33,452 bases of DNA from Methanobacteriota archaeon (GTDB taxonomy: Archaea; Thermoplasmatota; Poseidoniia; Poseidoniales; Poseidoniaceae), in NCBI GenBank assembly GCA_018649825.1, contig JABIHC010000168.1, forward strand, positions 1-33,452. Direction: 5' to 3'. Under the pieces are notes generated by a model that was given only the letters and a program-made list of their open reading frames with translations, had not been told where the DNA came from and searched no databases. Shown here piece after piece: positions 9,177 through 19,900 of the stretch; positions within the stretch are counted from its first letter, which is position 1; each line of letters begins with the position of its first letter. Both the position numbers and the translations under genes were made by a program.

Positions 9177-10994
9177 TCATTTTTTGTCAATGATTTGTTC
9201 AGTAATACATTGCATTGTACACTCTGGTGGACAATTGTCTTGACCCCAAGTAGCACATTTTTCTACGCGCATTGAGGGTGGGTTGCCTGGAACGAAAAGG
9301 AGATGTATTTCAGAATCAGTTCCAGTACTTGGGCAGTGAATATTTAGTGAGGGTAAAAAGGAACCACCTGGATCTTCTATCAATCTTGATATTTCCGGCG
9401 CTCTTCGATTCGTCATCCTCTTGATAACAAGGTGCATCCAAATTAAACAAGCAAATGTAATGACTGCAAATAATAACCACGTCATAGTCCAAAGCCCAGT
9501 CCATTTCAATAGATAGCCAAATACAACAGGGAGGATAAATCCGCCCAAGCCACCAAGCACACCAACAATTCCCCCTACAACTCCAACATCATTAGGGTAA
9601 TAGACAGGAATGTGCTTGTAAACTGCTGCTTTACCTATACCCATTGCCATACCTAATACAAAGACAAAGAATGTGAAAATCCAAATATTTGCTTGGAATG
9701 TAATGAGAGATATTCCTTTAGCAAGCAACTGTTTTCTTTCTATTTCATCATTTACTTCAACCACCGGTTCCTGCCAAGTATCAACTGTTGGAATCACTGC
9801 CATATCGTCTTCATTTAGTGAAGAGGATCCCTCTTCAATTCCTAAATAGTTGTAAATTGTTTCTTCGCCAGCAGGATCTAAGACAGTAATGGTGTAATTT
9901 ATTTCATCTACTTCAATTACTGTTCCTGCTCTTTGAGCTAGGACACCTTCTCCAGCAGAGGTTATTTCCATGCGCGGAGGGAGGAGGAGTATTGAAGAAA
10001 TCAAACATGCACCAAGTACCCAATACATCACTTTGCGCGCTCCGGCTCTATCTGAGAACCACCCCCCGAATGCGCGAATGACTCCCGATGGGAAACTGAA
10101 AATTGCAGTTAACATACCTGCAGTTCCTACGCTTAAGGTATAGACATTTACATAGTAAGGTACCAACCACTGCGCAAGAGCAACGAAGCCACCGAATACA
10201 AGGAAATAGTATAATCCAAATCTCCAAACTCTAACATCTTTTAGTGGAGACAATCTCTCTTGGAGTGAAAGAGTTTTTTCTTGCTTAACTTTGCGTTCAA
10301 ATGTGCCAACCCAGAAAATAATTGCCATTAATACTAATACTGCTGCATATAATTGGGGAAGTAATCTCCACCCCTCGATATTTGCACCATTGTCTGTAAA
10401 ATTATTCAATAGAATGGGGGCGAGAATAGAAGTAATTGCTGCACCGGCATTACCGGCCCCTAAAATACCAAGAGCAGTGCCCTGCCATTTCTTTTCAAAC
10501 CAGACAGATGTATAGGCAATTCCTACTGCAAAAGTTGAACCGCATAATCCAAATCCGAGTCCTGCGAAAAAGAAGCCCCAGAAAGAATCTGCTTTACTGA
10601 CCAAAAACATTGGAATCGCTGCAATAAGCATCACAATTGTGAACATTTTCCTTCCACCGTGAATGTCGGTTAACAGACCAACGGGTAATCGGAAAATTGC
10701 CCCAGTCAGAATAGGAATTCCAATTAACCAACCTATTTGTGAATTATCCCAATCATATGCACGATTTAATACAAGAAAGGTAATTAGAACGCCGTACAGC
10801 ATCCAGCAGGCAAAATTTAGAGTGAATGCAACAGTACTCAAAGTCAAAGCTCGATTCGCCCTACTTTTGGTGGCCTCAACCCCCACATAGGTTGGAATGT
10901 TCCCACTTTCCATGGTATTCGTGTATTTCGTATTACTAATAATGTTTACACCGTTTATGTAAGTCTCATCAAATTCATTGATAATTAGATGCAA
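9177..10994 (-). CDS. narK: MFS nitrate/nitrite transporter (NarK/NNP family) with a soluble insert and Cys-rich C-terminal tail
   Basis: LPVGLLTDIHGGRKMF, AFGGWFSDRAGARKVMYW, VGVVGGIVGVLGGLGGFILP (NNP-type glycine-rich signature); adjacent to the nar genes. Start may be internal. Confidence 0.85.
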   Translation of the reverse strand: MHLIINEFDETYINGVNIISNTKYTNTMESGNIPTYVGVEATKSRANRALTLSTVAFTLNFACWMLYGVLITFLVLNRAYDWDNSQIGWLIGIPILTGAIFRLPVGLLTDIHGGRKMFTIVMLIAAIPMFLVSKADSFWGFFFAGLGFGLCGSTFAVGIAYTSVWFEKKWQGTALGILGAGNAGAAITSILAPILLNNFTDNGANIEGWRLLPQLYAAVLVLMAIIFWVGTFERKVKQEKTLSLQERLSPLKDVRVWRFGLYYFLVFGGFVALAQWLVPYYVNVYTLSVGTAGMLTAIFSFPSGVIRAFGGWFSDRAGARKVMYWVLGACLISSILLLPPRMEITSAGEGVLAQRAGTVIEVDEINYTITVLDPAGEETIYNYLGIEEGSSSLNEDDMAVIPTVDTWQEPVVEVNDEIERKQLLAKGISLITFQANIWIFTFFVFVLGMAMGIGKAAVYKHIPVYYPNDVGVVGGIVGVLGGLGGFILPVVFGYLLKWTGLWTMTWLLFAVITFACLIWMHLVIKRMTNRRAPEISRLIEDPGGSFLPSLNIHCPSTGTDSEIHLLFVPGNPPSMRVEKCATWGQDNCPPECTMQCITEQIIDKK

Positions 10995-11006
10995 TTACTA
11001 TTACTG

Positions 11007-11720
11007 TTAAACTGCAGAATTCACCACATTATTGTCAATTACAATATGAGATGATTTATACTCAACAACATGATTTCCATCTTCTGTATGCAATAGGATG
11101 CCGGTAAATATTGCATAATCATCATCATTATTTCCAAGGACGCTCTCGGCTAATGAAATTAACTCCTTGTGAATAATTTCTTGTGTTTTTTGAGTTGTTT
11201 CATAGAGGTTTGGTGTGGCAATGTGCCATAATTTTTTTCTTACCCAGCCATATTCTATGTCATTATGAGCTGGTTCGGGCGCCTCAGATAGATTCGTATT
11301 TTCAACTTCATTTGAAAGCAAATCTAATGCTCCACAGGCTCTGCTAGTATTATTCAATCCGGGGCGAAATACATCGCCAAAAGTCCCATCATTTGCAAGA
11401 CCCATGTGAGCCAAGCCGACAAGTAATATTCGTCTTTTTCCATTTACAACTGGTGCATGGTGGCTTGCGGCAGTAAGTCCTGTTACTCCAGCAAAAGGCA
11501 ATCCTGCAAGCCCAGACAAATCAAAAGCCTCTCCCCATTCATTTTTCAATTGTGAAACAAAAGGCTGACAAAGTTCATCACGACAAATAGAAATACATGC
11601 TAAAGTAGAATCAGCATCAAAACCAAATTGGCCAATAAATTCTTTGATACGAAGTAAAAAGGAAGCGCTAGATTCTGTCTTTTCACGAAGATCAAATGTC
11701 ATCAATATTACCTTCTTCAA
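11007..11720 (-). CDS. LCIB-type (limiting CO2-inducible protein B/C family) carbonic-anhydrase-like protein
   Basis: ACISICRDELCQPF, FDLSGLAGLPFAGVTGLTAASHHAP, LVGLAHMGLANDGTFGDVFRPG, RACGAL resemble LCIB family motifs, including likely Cys/His/Cys metal ligands. Confidence 0.75.
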   Translation of the reverse strand: MKKVILMTFDLREKTESSASFLLRIKEFIGQFGFDADSTLACISICRDELCQPFVSQLKNEWGEAFDLSGLAGLPFAGVTGLTAASHHAPVVNGKRRILLVGLAHMGLANDGTFGDVFRPGLNNTSRACGALDLLSNEVENTNLSEAPEPAHNDIEYGWVRKKLWHIATPNLYETTQKTQEIIHKELISLAESVLGNNDDDYAIFTGILLHTEDGNHVVEYKSSHIVIDNNVVNSAV

Positions 11721-12349
11721 TGGAAACTAATAGGGCTATCTTCTTTCTTATTTTCAATATGACAGGTTTCGCAATCATCATCATGAGTTTCTTCTTGAAT
11801 AACTTCAGGAACTTCTTCAACTCCAGCAAGCCATTTCTGCAAATCAATTGGTGCAGATGAATTGAGTAGGTTGATTAATTCGGTTTGGCTTTCGGGAGTA
11901 ACCATGCTATCCACTGCCTCGTATAGGACACTCTCTTCTGCTTGATTGTGTTGTAGTAATATTCCCTCGAGTGCAGCAGGTAAAGTCGGGTCTACATCGC
12001 CCTTTTCGGCTAAGGTTAGTAAATCGTAAAGTAATTCTTGAATGGTGTGGTGCTCCTGCCTCATTATTACAGTCGGGCCTTCTTGGGTCATTCCAGTTAC
12101 TTGTTCAAATACTGGGAAAAGGTATTCTTCTTCCCAAATAATGTGTTGAATAAGCCCTGTTGCAAATTCTTTCAATAAATCAATTGAATTAGAATAACCA
12201 TTTTTTCTGCACTTATTGAAAATACTATCAAGTCGGCTATGGTCTTTTGAAAAAAAGGCCCGAAGGCCGGCATCATTGGTATCAGCCATAGTGGTCGCTC
12301 CAGCATTTTTCATTAAACCGTTTTGATTGACATGTATGATGTGAATCAA
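11717..12349 (-). CDS. Hemerythrin-like HHE cation-binding protein
   Basis: KDHSRLDSIF, HIIWEEEYLFPVFE, RQEHHTIQELL, LLQHNQAEESVLYEAVD. Start may be at an internal Met (MADTND). Confidence 0.85.
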   Translation of the reverse strand: MIHIIHVNQNGLMKNAGATTMADTNDAGLRAFFSKDHSRLDSIFNKCRKNGYSNSIDLLKEFATGLIQHIIWEEEYLFPVFEQVTGMTQEGPTVIMRQEHHTIQELLYDLLTLAEKGDVDPTLPAALEGILLQHNQAEESVLYEAVDSMVTPESQTELINLLNSSAPIDLQKWLAGVEEVPEVIQEETHDDDCETCHIENKKEDSPISFH

Positions 12350-12378
12350 GATTTCTTAAGCCCTCTATCAAATTGCTA

Positions 12379-14037
12379 CTAGCATGAAATTTCTGCACCC
12401 TTTCGGGCGTAATACCACCAGTTTACTCCAAGACAAGATACATAGTAAGCGGCAAAACCATACATCGCATATTCTGGAACTTTAGCAGCAATTGAAACAG
12501 CGAATACTGCAGGAATGATAAATGCCCCATATGCTGCGATAGAAGATGTCCACCCCAGTACTGGGCCAACCTGTTTACGAGGGAAAATAATAGCAATCAT
12601 TCGGAATGTTGAACCATTTCCTATACCAGTTGTAGTAAACAGAATCATGAACAGAATCATAAATGAAACGAAGTGATCTTCTGGAGTTTCAGATGCCTTT
12701 GCCTTTACGATAATTAGTCCTACACAAACAGTAGCAATAATCATCACCACAGTTGCCCAATGAGTTACTCTAGCTCCGCCCCACTTATCGGCCATCCAGC
12801 CACCAGGTGGGCGTAATGCCGCACCTACCAAAGGCCCGAGGAACCCAAAAGTAAGTGCTTGATCAACATACCAAGGGTTTGGGTCACCATTAGGGAGATA
12901 TCCGAATACATCAAGGATGAGTTTGGGGAAAACAGCAGCAAAACCAATGAATGAACCAAAGGTCATAATGTATAACCATGTCATCACCCAATTATGCTTC
13001 TCTCCAAATATTTTCCATTGGTCCAAAAGACTCTCCTTTACCGCACTAGGTGTGGCATATCGCATTAGGGCGAGTGTGGTTACCACAGAAACTAGGACCA
13101 TGATAATAATTTTCACAATACCCATGAAGGATGAATCAAAAATGTCACTATTGCGCGTGGCAAGCAATACTAAAACACCAACACCGGCAGCAACATAGCC
13201 AATTGCTTCAAGCCAAAAATATTTTTTCAGCGCATTTGGTGTGTTTGCTACGTCATGCTCTGGCATATTGTTCATCCATAGCCATGCGGCAATCATGAAA
13301 AAGGCGCATAAAGGCACCCACAATAATGCGGCATTGGCTACATAAAAACCACCTGCTGCCGCTCCGGACATCCCGCCGAAAAGGGTGAACCCCATTACTA
13401 TTGGAACCGTAAACTGCATTGCACTAACACCTAAATTTCCAATCCCTGCATTGAGGCCAAGTGAAAGGCCTTGCATCTTTCGTGGATAGAAAAAGGAAAT
13501 ATTAGACATCGAGGAAGCGAATGCTCCCCCTCCTACTCCGGACATTAATGCATAAACGATTAACACCGTGAAAGAAACGTTAGGGTCTTTTAAAGCGATC
13601 CCTGCTCCAATCATTGGTAGCATCAGCAACAGTGTTGTGGCAGCAATAACATTTCGTCCTCCGGATATTTCTATCATGAAGGAATTAGTGATACGAAAAG
13701 TCGCACCAGCAAGTCCAGCCACACCAGGGAGTATGTATAGAAGGGCCTTGTATTCATCCCCCAATAATCCACCCCATCCATCGAATGAGTATAGGGATGG
13801 GTCAACATCATGAATTCCCTGGATTTTTGTGATAATTACTCCCCATACCATCCAAATAGCAAATCCTAAAAACAAATTTGGTATGGATATCCACAAATTT
13901 CGTGTTGCTATTTTCTCCCCGTGCTTTTCCCAAAACTCTTCATCCTCTGGGTCCCAATAATCAAACTGAATTCCAGAACCTGGTTCCTTTAATTGGCTTT
14001 CAATCTTTTCAGCATTTTCAGGTTCCTTTACACTCAT
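12379..14037 (-). CDS. narK: Nitrate/nitrite transporter (NarK/NNP, MFS)
   Basis: Polytopic protein with ATFRITNSFMIEISGGRNVIA, SGVGGGAFASSMSNISFFYPRKMQGLSLGLNAGIGNLGVS, LRPPGGWMADKWGGARVTHW; directly downstream of narI. Confidence 0.93.
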   Translation of the reverse strand: MSVKEPENAEKIESQLKEPGSGIQFDYWDPEDEEFWEKHGEKIATRNLWISIPNLFLGFAIWMVWGVIITKIQGIHDVDPSLYSFDGWGGLLGDEYKALLYILPGVAGLAGATFRITNSFMIEISGGRNVIAATTLLLMLPMIGAGIALKDPNVSFTVLIVYALMSGVGGGAFASSMSNISFFYPRKMQGLSLGLNAGIGNLGVSAMQFTVPIVMGFTLFGGMSGAAAGGFYVANAALLWVPLCAFFMIAAWLWMNNMPEHDVANTPNALKKYFWLEAIGYVAAGVGVLVLLATRNSDIFDSSFMGIVKIIIMVLVSVVTTLALMRYATPSAVKESLLDQWKIFGEKHNWVMTWLYIMTFGSFIGFAAVFPKLILDVFGYLPNGDPNPWYVDQALTFGFLGPLVGAALRPPGGWMADKWGGARVTHWATVVMIIATVCVGLIIVKAKASETPEDHFVSFMILFMILFTTTGIGNGSTFRMIAIIFPRKQVGPVLGWTSSIAAYGAFIIPAVFAVSIAAKVPEYAMYGFAAYYVSCLGVNWWYYARKGAEISC

Positions 14038-14074
14038 ATTATCATCTCATAATATTTACTATTATTTCTTGAAC

Positions 14075-14776
14075 TTATCTAATCCAACGACCTTGTGAAC
14101 GTATTGAAATGAATGGGCGGGTGATGTATAGGAATGGATAACTCCACATGTGAACCATCTTTGTAAAAGGAACATAGCAGAGAAATAGCATGCTGGAAAC
14201 TATGTGGACTTGAGTCAATAGAGGGGCATTCGCCATTCCTGAAGCATCAGGAGAGAAAGTGAGAATTGATTCAAGCCATGGGAATACAGTAGAGGACATC
14301 CCCCAAGTAGCATCAATAATAACTAGCCAAAGTGAAGATGAAACTGCCGTAATCAATAATATTAGAATTACATAATCTTCAACTTTACTCATTACCTTTA
14401 CTTCTTTAATAAATATTCTGCGGTACAATGCTGCAACTAATCCGTATAGAAGCATTAATCCTCCTGCCATTCCAATCCAAAGGAAATAATCAATCAGGAT
14501 AACTGGCCCCCAAAGAGCACCAATTATTCCAAGGAATAAGTGTCCAAATATAACTAATACTAGCCCCCAGTGTAAAGCTAAAGCGGCCATACCCATAGAT
14601 TCTCTACCAAAGAAACCGCTTGGGCGTGGAGTCCACTCAAAGTCTCCTCTTGAAGACCAAGACCAATGTCCTTTGAATGCTCGCCAAATTGGAGCAAAAA
14701 TAAATAGCAGTATGGTAATATAAGGCATGGCTACAAAAAACAATTCAATCCAATTCATTTTACTCATCTCCTTCAT
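14075..14776 (-). CDS. narI: Respiratory nitrate reductase gamma subunit (cytochrome b)
   Basis: Polytopic protein with conserved His (ALHWGLVLVIFGHL, VHIVSSMLFLCYVPFTKMVHMW); follows narJ. Confidence 0.92.
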   Translation of the reverse strand: MKEMSKMNWIELFFVAMPYITILLFIFAPIWRAFKGHWSWSSRGDFEWTPRPSGFFGRESMGMAALALHWGLVLVIFGHLFLGIIGALWGPVILIDYFLWIGMAGGLMLLYGLVAALYRRIFIKEVKVMSKVEDYVILILLITAVSSSLWLVIIDATWGMSSTVFPWLESILTFSPDASGMANAPLLTQVHIVSSMLFLCYVPFTKMVHMWSYPFLYITRPFISIRSQGRWIR

Positions 14777-15374
14777 TTGATTTTACTATATTTTCGCTTT
14801 CCATCAGCACCGCAACTGCTGCGGTAATGTGTGACCAAGGTTTCTTGTTTAACTTGTGGCTAAATTTTGGTAAGTGTGGTTTTACCATTGAATTGATAAA
14901 ACCTCTTCGTAGATTGCGTGACTTTGGATCTGTTTCAGCAAGTGAAATTGCCAAAAATTCACAAACGGCCGGGAAATAGTCTGGCATTTCGCCATGTTCC
15001 ATTTTTATTCCATAATGCTTGTATACGCCCGCTATTTCAATCATGTACATATTTCGCTCACTTGTACCAATTTCACCACAAGACTTTGGCGCATCAAATC
15101 CATAGTACCCAAGGTATGGTGGGGCTGTTGGCGTCATTTCAAGAGTAAAGAGATGGTCCTCTTCTTGAATGGCCCACAGTTTCTTGTGAAACATTTCAAA
15201 ATGCTCAGCAATATCTGATCGACCAGCCTCTTTCAATGATTCGCAGAGGTTAATAATTCTAGTATTTGTGGATTCTTCATCCATTTGTGAAGGGCTGATA
15301 AATAATACCGAGGCCAATAGATACGAATCTGCCAATATCTCTTCTGGCAATTGTTTGGATGTTACTGGCATCAC
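14760..15374 (-). CDS. narJ: Nitrate reductase chaperone NarJ (TorD-like)
   Basis: Position between narH and narI; helical protein of 204 aa containing EMTPTAPPYLGYYGFDAPKSCGEIGTSERNMYMIEIAGVYKHYG. Confidence 0.88.
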   Translation of the reverse strand: MMPVTSKQLPEEILADSYLLASVLFISPSQMDEESTNTRIINLCESLKEAGRSDIAEHFEMFHKKLWAIQEEDHLFTLEMTPTAPPYLGYYGFDAPKSCGEIGTSERNMYMIEIAGVYKHYGIKMEHGEMPDYFPAVCEFLAISLAETDPKSRNLRRGFINSMVKPHLPKFSHKLNKKPWSHITAAVAVLMESENIVKSNEGDE

Positions 15375-16919
15375 TTAAATCACCTGATCTCCCTGTTCAT
15401 CAATGTGCATGTATTCTCTTCTCTTCATCTTTAGAGGGTTCATCTTGTCAAATCCAGCAAAGCCTCTTTCCATGAATGGGCTTGTGTCTCTGTCGAGTTC
15501 GCGGTGGGTTGTTGGTACAATGAATCTTTCATCAAGGAAAGCCAAAGCGAGTAAGCGATGGATGTCTATTGCATCTTGTTCCGTCAATCCGACTGCCTTG
15601 AGAATTTCAAGATCAGGTTTTCCTTCAACACGTACGCTACGACGATATTTTCGTACTGCGAGTTGCTTCAACAAGGTATTCTCAACTTCACTAATGTTTC
15701 CAGCAGAGAATAATGAAGCCAAATACTTGATTGGCACTCGGAAGTTTTCTAATGTTGGTAAGACTGAGTTTTCACCTGCTGCAGAGTGGAGGCCATTGTC
15801 ATCAAGAACAGATGCAACTGGACTTTCTGGTGGGATGTAGAATAGACTTGGTACTGTTCTGAACTCAGGGTGAAGCGGTAATGCAATTTCCCATTTTACG
15901 AACATAGGATAGATTGGGGATTTTTGTGCCGCTTCCATGAATGTTTCGCCAATACCTTGCTTCTTTGCTTGAGCAATAACCTCGGGGTCATTTGGATCAA
16001 GTAGAATGCTGCGGTGAACTGCGACGAGATCTTTTTCATCTGCGGTTGCTGCTTCAACGACTCTATCTTGGTCAACCAATATTGGTCCCATATAACGTAT
16101 CTTGCCAGGGCAAGAGTGGAAACATGCAGGTGGTTGTCCAGTTTCAAGACGTGGGTAACAGAGGAGACACTTCTCCATTTTTCCAGATCTCCAATTGTAA
16201 TATGGCTTTTTGTAAGGGCAAGCAGATACGCAGTATCTCCAACCTCTACATCGGTCTTGGTCAATCAAGACAACGCCATCTTCTTCGCGCTTGTGTGCTG
16301 CACCTGATGGGCATGCACCTACACAAGCCGGATTAGCACAGTGGTTACAGATACGTGGCAAGTAAATCATAAACGAATCTTGATATTGTAAGTAAGCATC
16401 CTTTTCTTGTTGATTCATGCTATCGAAGTTTACATCCCATTGCCCGGTTACATTTGTTCCAGCAGCATTGTCTTCCCAATTAACACCCCAATTTGGCTTG
16501 ATGTTTTCTTCGCCAGTAATTTCAGACTTTGGTCGTGCAACTGGTTGTTGCTTCATTTCCTTTGCAGAATGTAAGTCTTCATAAGTGAATGTGTAGGTTC
16601 CAACATCGCTTACATAATCTTTCATTTCAGGTTGATCAGGGTTGTAAAATAAATTAGCTAATTCTAACCATTTTGGAGCAACTCGCAACTTCAATGGAGA
16701 ACTCTTTTTGCCGGTTAATACCCATCCGCCTTTCCACTCATCTTGATTTTCCCATTCTTTGGGATATCCTATGCCTGGTTTTGTCTCAACATTATTCCAA
16801 AACATGTATTTTGCGCCTTCACGATTTGTCCAAATATTCTTACAGGCTACGGTACAAGTGTTGCACCCTAGACATTTATCCATGTTGAATACCATTGCCA
16901 TTTGTTGTACTATTTGCAT
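15375..16919 (-). CDS. narH: Respiratory nitrate reductase beta subunit
   Basis: CLGCNTCTVACKNIW, CNHCANPACVGACPSGAAHKREEDGVVLIDQDRCRGWRYCVSACPYKKPYYNW, KCLLCYPRLETGQPPACFHSCPG. Confidence 0.97.
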   Translation of the reverse strand: MQIVQQMAMVFNMDKCLGCNTCTVACKNIWTNREGAKYMFWNNVETKPGIGYPKEWENQDEWKGGWVLTGKKSSPLKLRVAPKWLELANLFYNPDQPEMKDYVSDVGTYTFTYEDLHSAKEMKQQPVARPKSEITGEENIKPNWGVNWEDNAAGTNVTGQWDVNFDSMNQQEKDAYLQYQDSFMIYLPRICNHCANPACVGACPSGAAHKREEDGVVLIDQDRCRGWRYCVSACPYKKPYYNWRSGKMEKCLLCYPRLETGQPPACFHSCPGKIRYMGPILVDQDRVVEAATADEKDLVAVHRSILLDPNDPEVIAQAKKQGIGETFMEAAQKSPIYPMFVKWEIALPLHPEFRTVPSLFYIPPESPVASVLDDNGLHSAAGENSVLPTLENFRVPIKYLASLFSAGNISEVENTLLKQLAVRKYRRSVRVEGKPDLEILKAVGLTEQDAIDIHRLLALAFLDERFIVPTTHRELDRDTSPFMERGFAGFDKMNPLKMKRREYMHIDEQGDQVI

Positions 16920-16924
16920 CTATT

Positions 16925-19900
16925 TCACTCTCCCTTCAACTTGTGTAGGTCTTTTTCTTCGTAGATTACCTTGCCTTCAACAAGTGGCATCTTACGAACT
17001 ATTACACCCATATCTCTTTCTGATGGACTTGGTCCTTGATAATTAACAAAGTAAGTGAATTGGGCATATCCACCAATCATACAATTTGGATTCATCATAA
17101 CTCTTGTTGGAGCATTGTTTCCTCCGCCTCTTAAGTCGGTTGCGCCATATTTCTTCGCAAGTGGCGAGAAAGGAACATTCACGTGACGTTCATTTTGGTG
17201 ATATACAATACACATTTCTTTCTTTATTGTGTGGCTGACAACTGCTCTAGCAACTTGAATACCATTATTGGTGAATATTTCTACCCAGTCGTTATCAACA
17301 ATGCCGATTTCTTCAGCATCTTCGTTATTTATCCAGCAGAGTGGGCCGCCGCGGAATAGATTTGTCATTTGCCATGTGTCGCGGAAATTTGAGTGGATTT
17401 GCCACTTTCCGTGTGGTGTAATGAAACGAAGTAACTTACCATGTCCATTTTCCAATTCTTCCATTGGCAAGTCACCAATTGCAACTGTATCTACTGGTGG
17501 TTTGTATGTTGGCAAGGCTTCTCCGAAGTCTCTAAATCCTTGATGATCAAAGTAAATCGCTTGACGCCCAGTTAGTGTGTGCCATGGTTTTAGCCTCTCA
17601 ACATTCATTGTCCAAGGAGCATAGGTTCTACCTGGGTCTTCTAGAGCACTCCAGTGAGGAGATGTAATAGATCTTCGTGGTTGGCTTGAAAGGTCTTTGA
17701 ATGAGTGAGCGATGTCTAATTCACCTTCAACCATATCTGCAAGCGGTAGCCCTACTCTCTTCTCTAGTTCTTTGAAAATTGCGTGTGATACTTCTCCGTC
17801 ACTTTCAGGAGATATTCTCAATATTGTTTCAGCAACTTGGGCTGCACTTGAGATATCTGGGCGGCCATCCTTTTCACCAACTTGGCGATTTTCCATGAGA
17901 GCCTCATAGGTTTCAGTTAGGTCGAAGTTAATCCCTTTCGCTCCATACCCATTAGGTTTACATCCAAGGGGTCCAATGGTGGTTAACATGTCATATAGTT
18001 TGGAGAAATCTCTCTCAACAATTTTTACATTGGGGAAAGTCTTTCCAGGAATTGGATCACATTCTCCACTTCTCCAGTCTTTGATTTCGCCCAATGGCTG
18101 TGCCATTTCATCGGGCGTATCGGTTTCTAATGCAGTTAGAACAACTTCCTTTACTGGTCCGTCAAAGAATTCACCAGACATTTCTGAGAATTTCTTACCC
18201 AAAAATTTGAATGCTTCCCAATCGGATTTACATTCCCATGGTGGGTCATGTGCTGGGTTGAATGGATGGAAGAATGAATGCAAGTCAGTACACGTCAAAT
18301 CGTGCTTTTCATACCAGTGAGCAGCAGGTAGGACCACATCAGCATAATTTGCAGTTGAGTCCATTCTGAGGTTCAATGAAACGACAAGGTCTAACTTACC
18401 AACGTCAACTTCTTCGTGCCACTTTACATTCTTGATCATCTTGTGTGAACGCTCGCCACCCAATACATTATCGTGTGTACCGAGTAAGTATTTTTGCCCA
18501 TATTCTTGCCCGCGAGTGCTTGTTCCGAATAAATTTCCACGCCAAATTGTTAGTACCTTTGGATGGTTTTCCTTTGCATCAACATCTGAAAGTGCAAAAT
18601 CCATTTTTCCGTCTTGGAATTGTTTTGCAACCCATGCTGATACCTCTGCATCATCCTTACAACCGGCATCTACCGCTTGCTGATATACATCTACTGGATT
18701 CTTCTTATCGAATTGTGGATAGAATGGTAACCATCCATTGCGAACTGCAAGGTGATTAATGTCAGCAGAATGATTTCCGAATCTCTTCAAATTGTTAGCA
18801 TTAGAAGCCCAAAGAGAATCTAGAGGCATTCCATCATAGCGCCATTGATCTGTGTGAAAATATTGCCAAGAAGTACTGTTGGCTTGGCGTGGTGGCCGGT
18901 ACCAATCTGTGGCTCCTGCTAACATACCAATTGCTGCATAGTTACGGATTTTTTCCGTTCCAACATAACTGCTGAATCCCCCGCCATTGCGTCCACAGCA
19001 ACCACAAATGAGTGCCATGATTGCTTGGGCGCGGTATATAGAGGGTCCACCATGGAACCAGTGTAAGATTCCAGAGCCAGTGATGAATAATGACTTTCCA
19101 TGCGTCTTTTCAGCGTTTTCAGCCCATTCGCGTGCAACGCGGATAGCCAAATCTCTGCTGATACCGGTTTCCTTTTCTTGCCATGCAGGAGTGAAGGGTT
19201 CATCAGCATCATCGTAGTCCTTAGGATAATCTCCACTCATTCCACGAGAAACACCAAATTGGGCCATCATTAGGTCAAATACAGTTGTAACCAATTGCTT
19301 CCCATCTTTGGTTTCCACTTCGTATGCAGGGACTCCTCTTATTCGGTCAATTGCTTTATTTCCAGTAGTCCCGGTTTCTCCGAGTTCCAAAAAGGTGTCA
19401 GTAAAGTCGGGGAATGCGACCTTTACTTCTTTAGAATCTTTGTTGTCAATGAAAGAGAGTAGTGGGTCAAATTCTTCGCCAGTTAATGAGTCTTCGTGAG
19501 TCAAATTCCAACGACCCATCTGTTCTTCTTCCCAGCGGTGCCCTAGTGTTCCCATTGGGATTTTCAATTCACTATTAGCGGAATCCAATTGTAATGGCTT
19601 CCATTCGCCCTTTTCTTCTCCCTTAAATGTTGCAACATCTGATGCGCGGAGTAATCTACCATTATGATACACATCCTCTCCCTTATCGAGCATTACGAGG
19701 AACGGCATATTGGTGTATTGCTTGATATAATCAGTGAAATAACCTGATTTGCGTTCGTGGTGGAATTCCTTTAGAATAACGTGAATACAAGCATTGAGGA
19801 AAGCATTATCTGTACCTTCTTTTACTTGAACCCAAAGGTCAGCAAATTTTGTAACGTCAGAGTAATCGGGGGATAGATTAGTGATCTTTCCGCCGTTATA

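Noticed and set aside
15403-15840. 145-aa plus-strand ORF
   Set aside because: Antisense shadow of narH with no recognisable motif.
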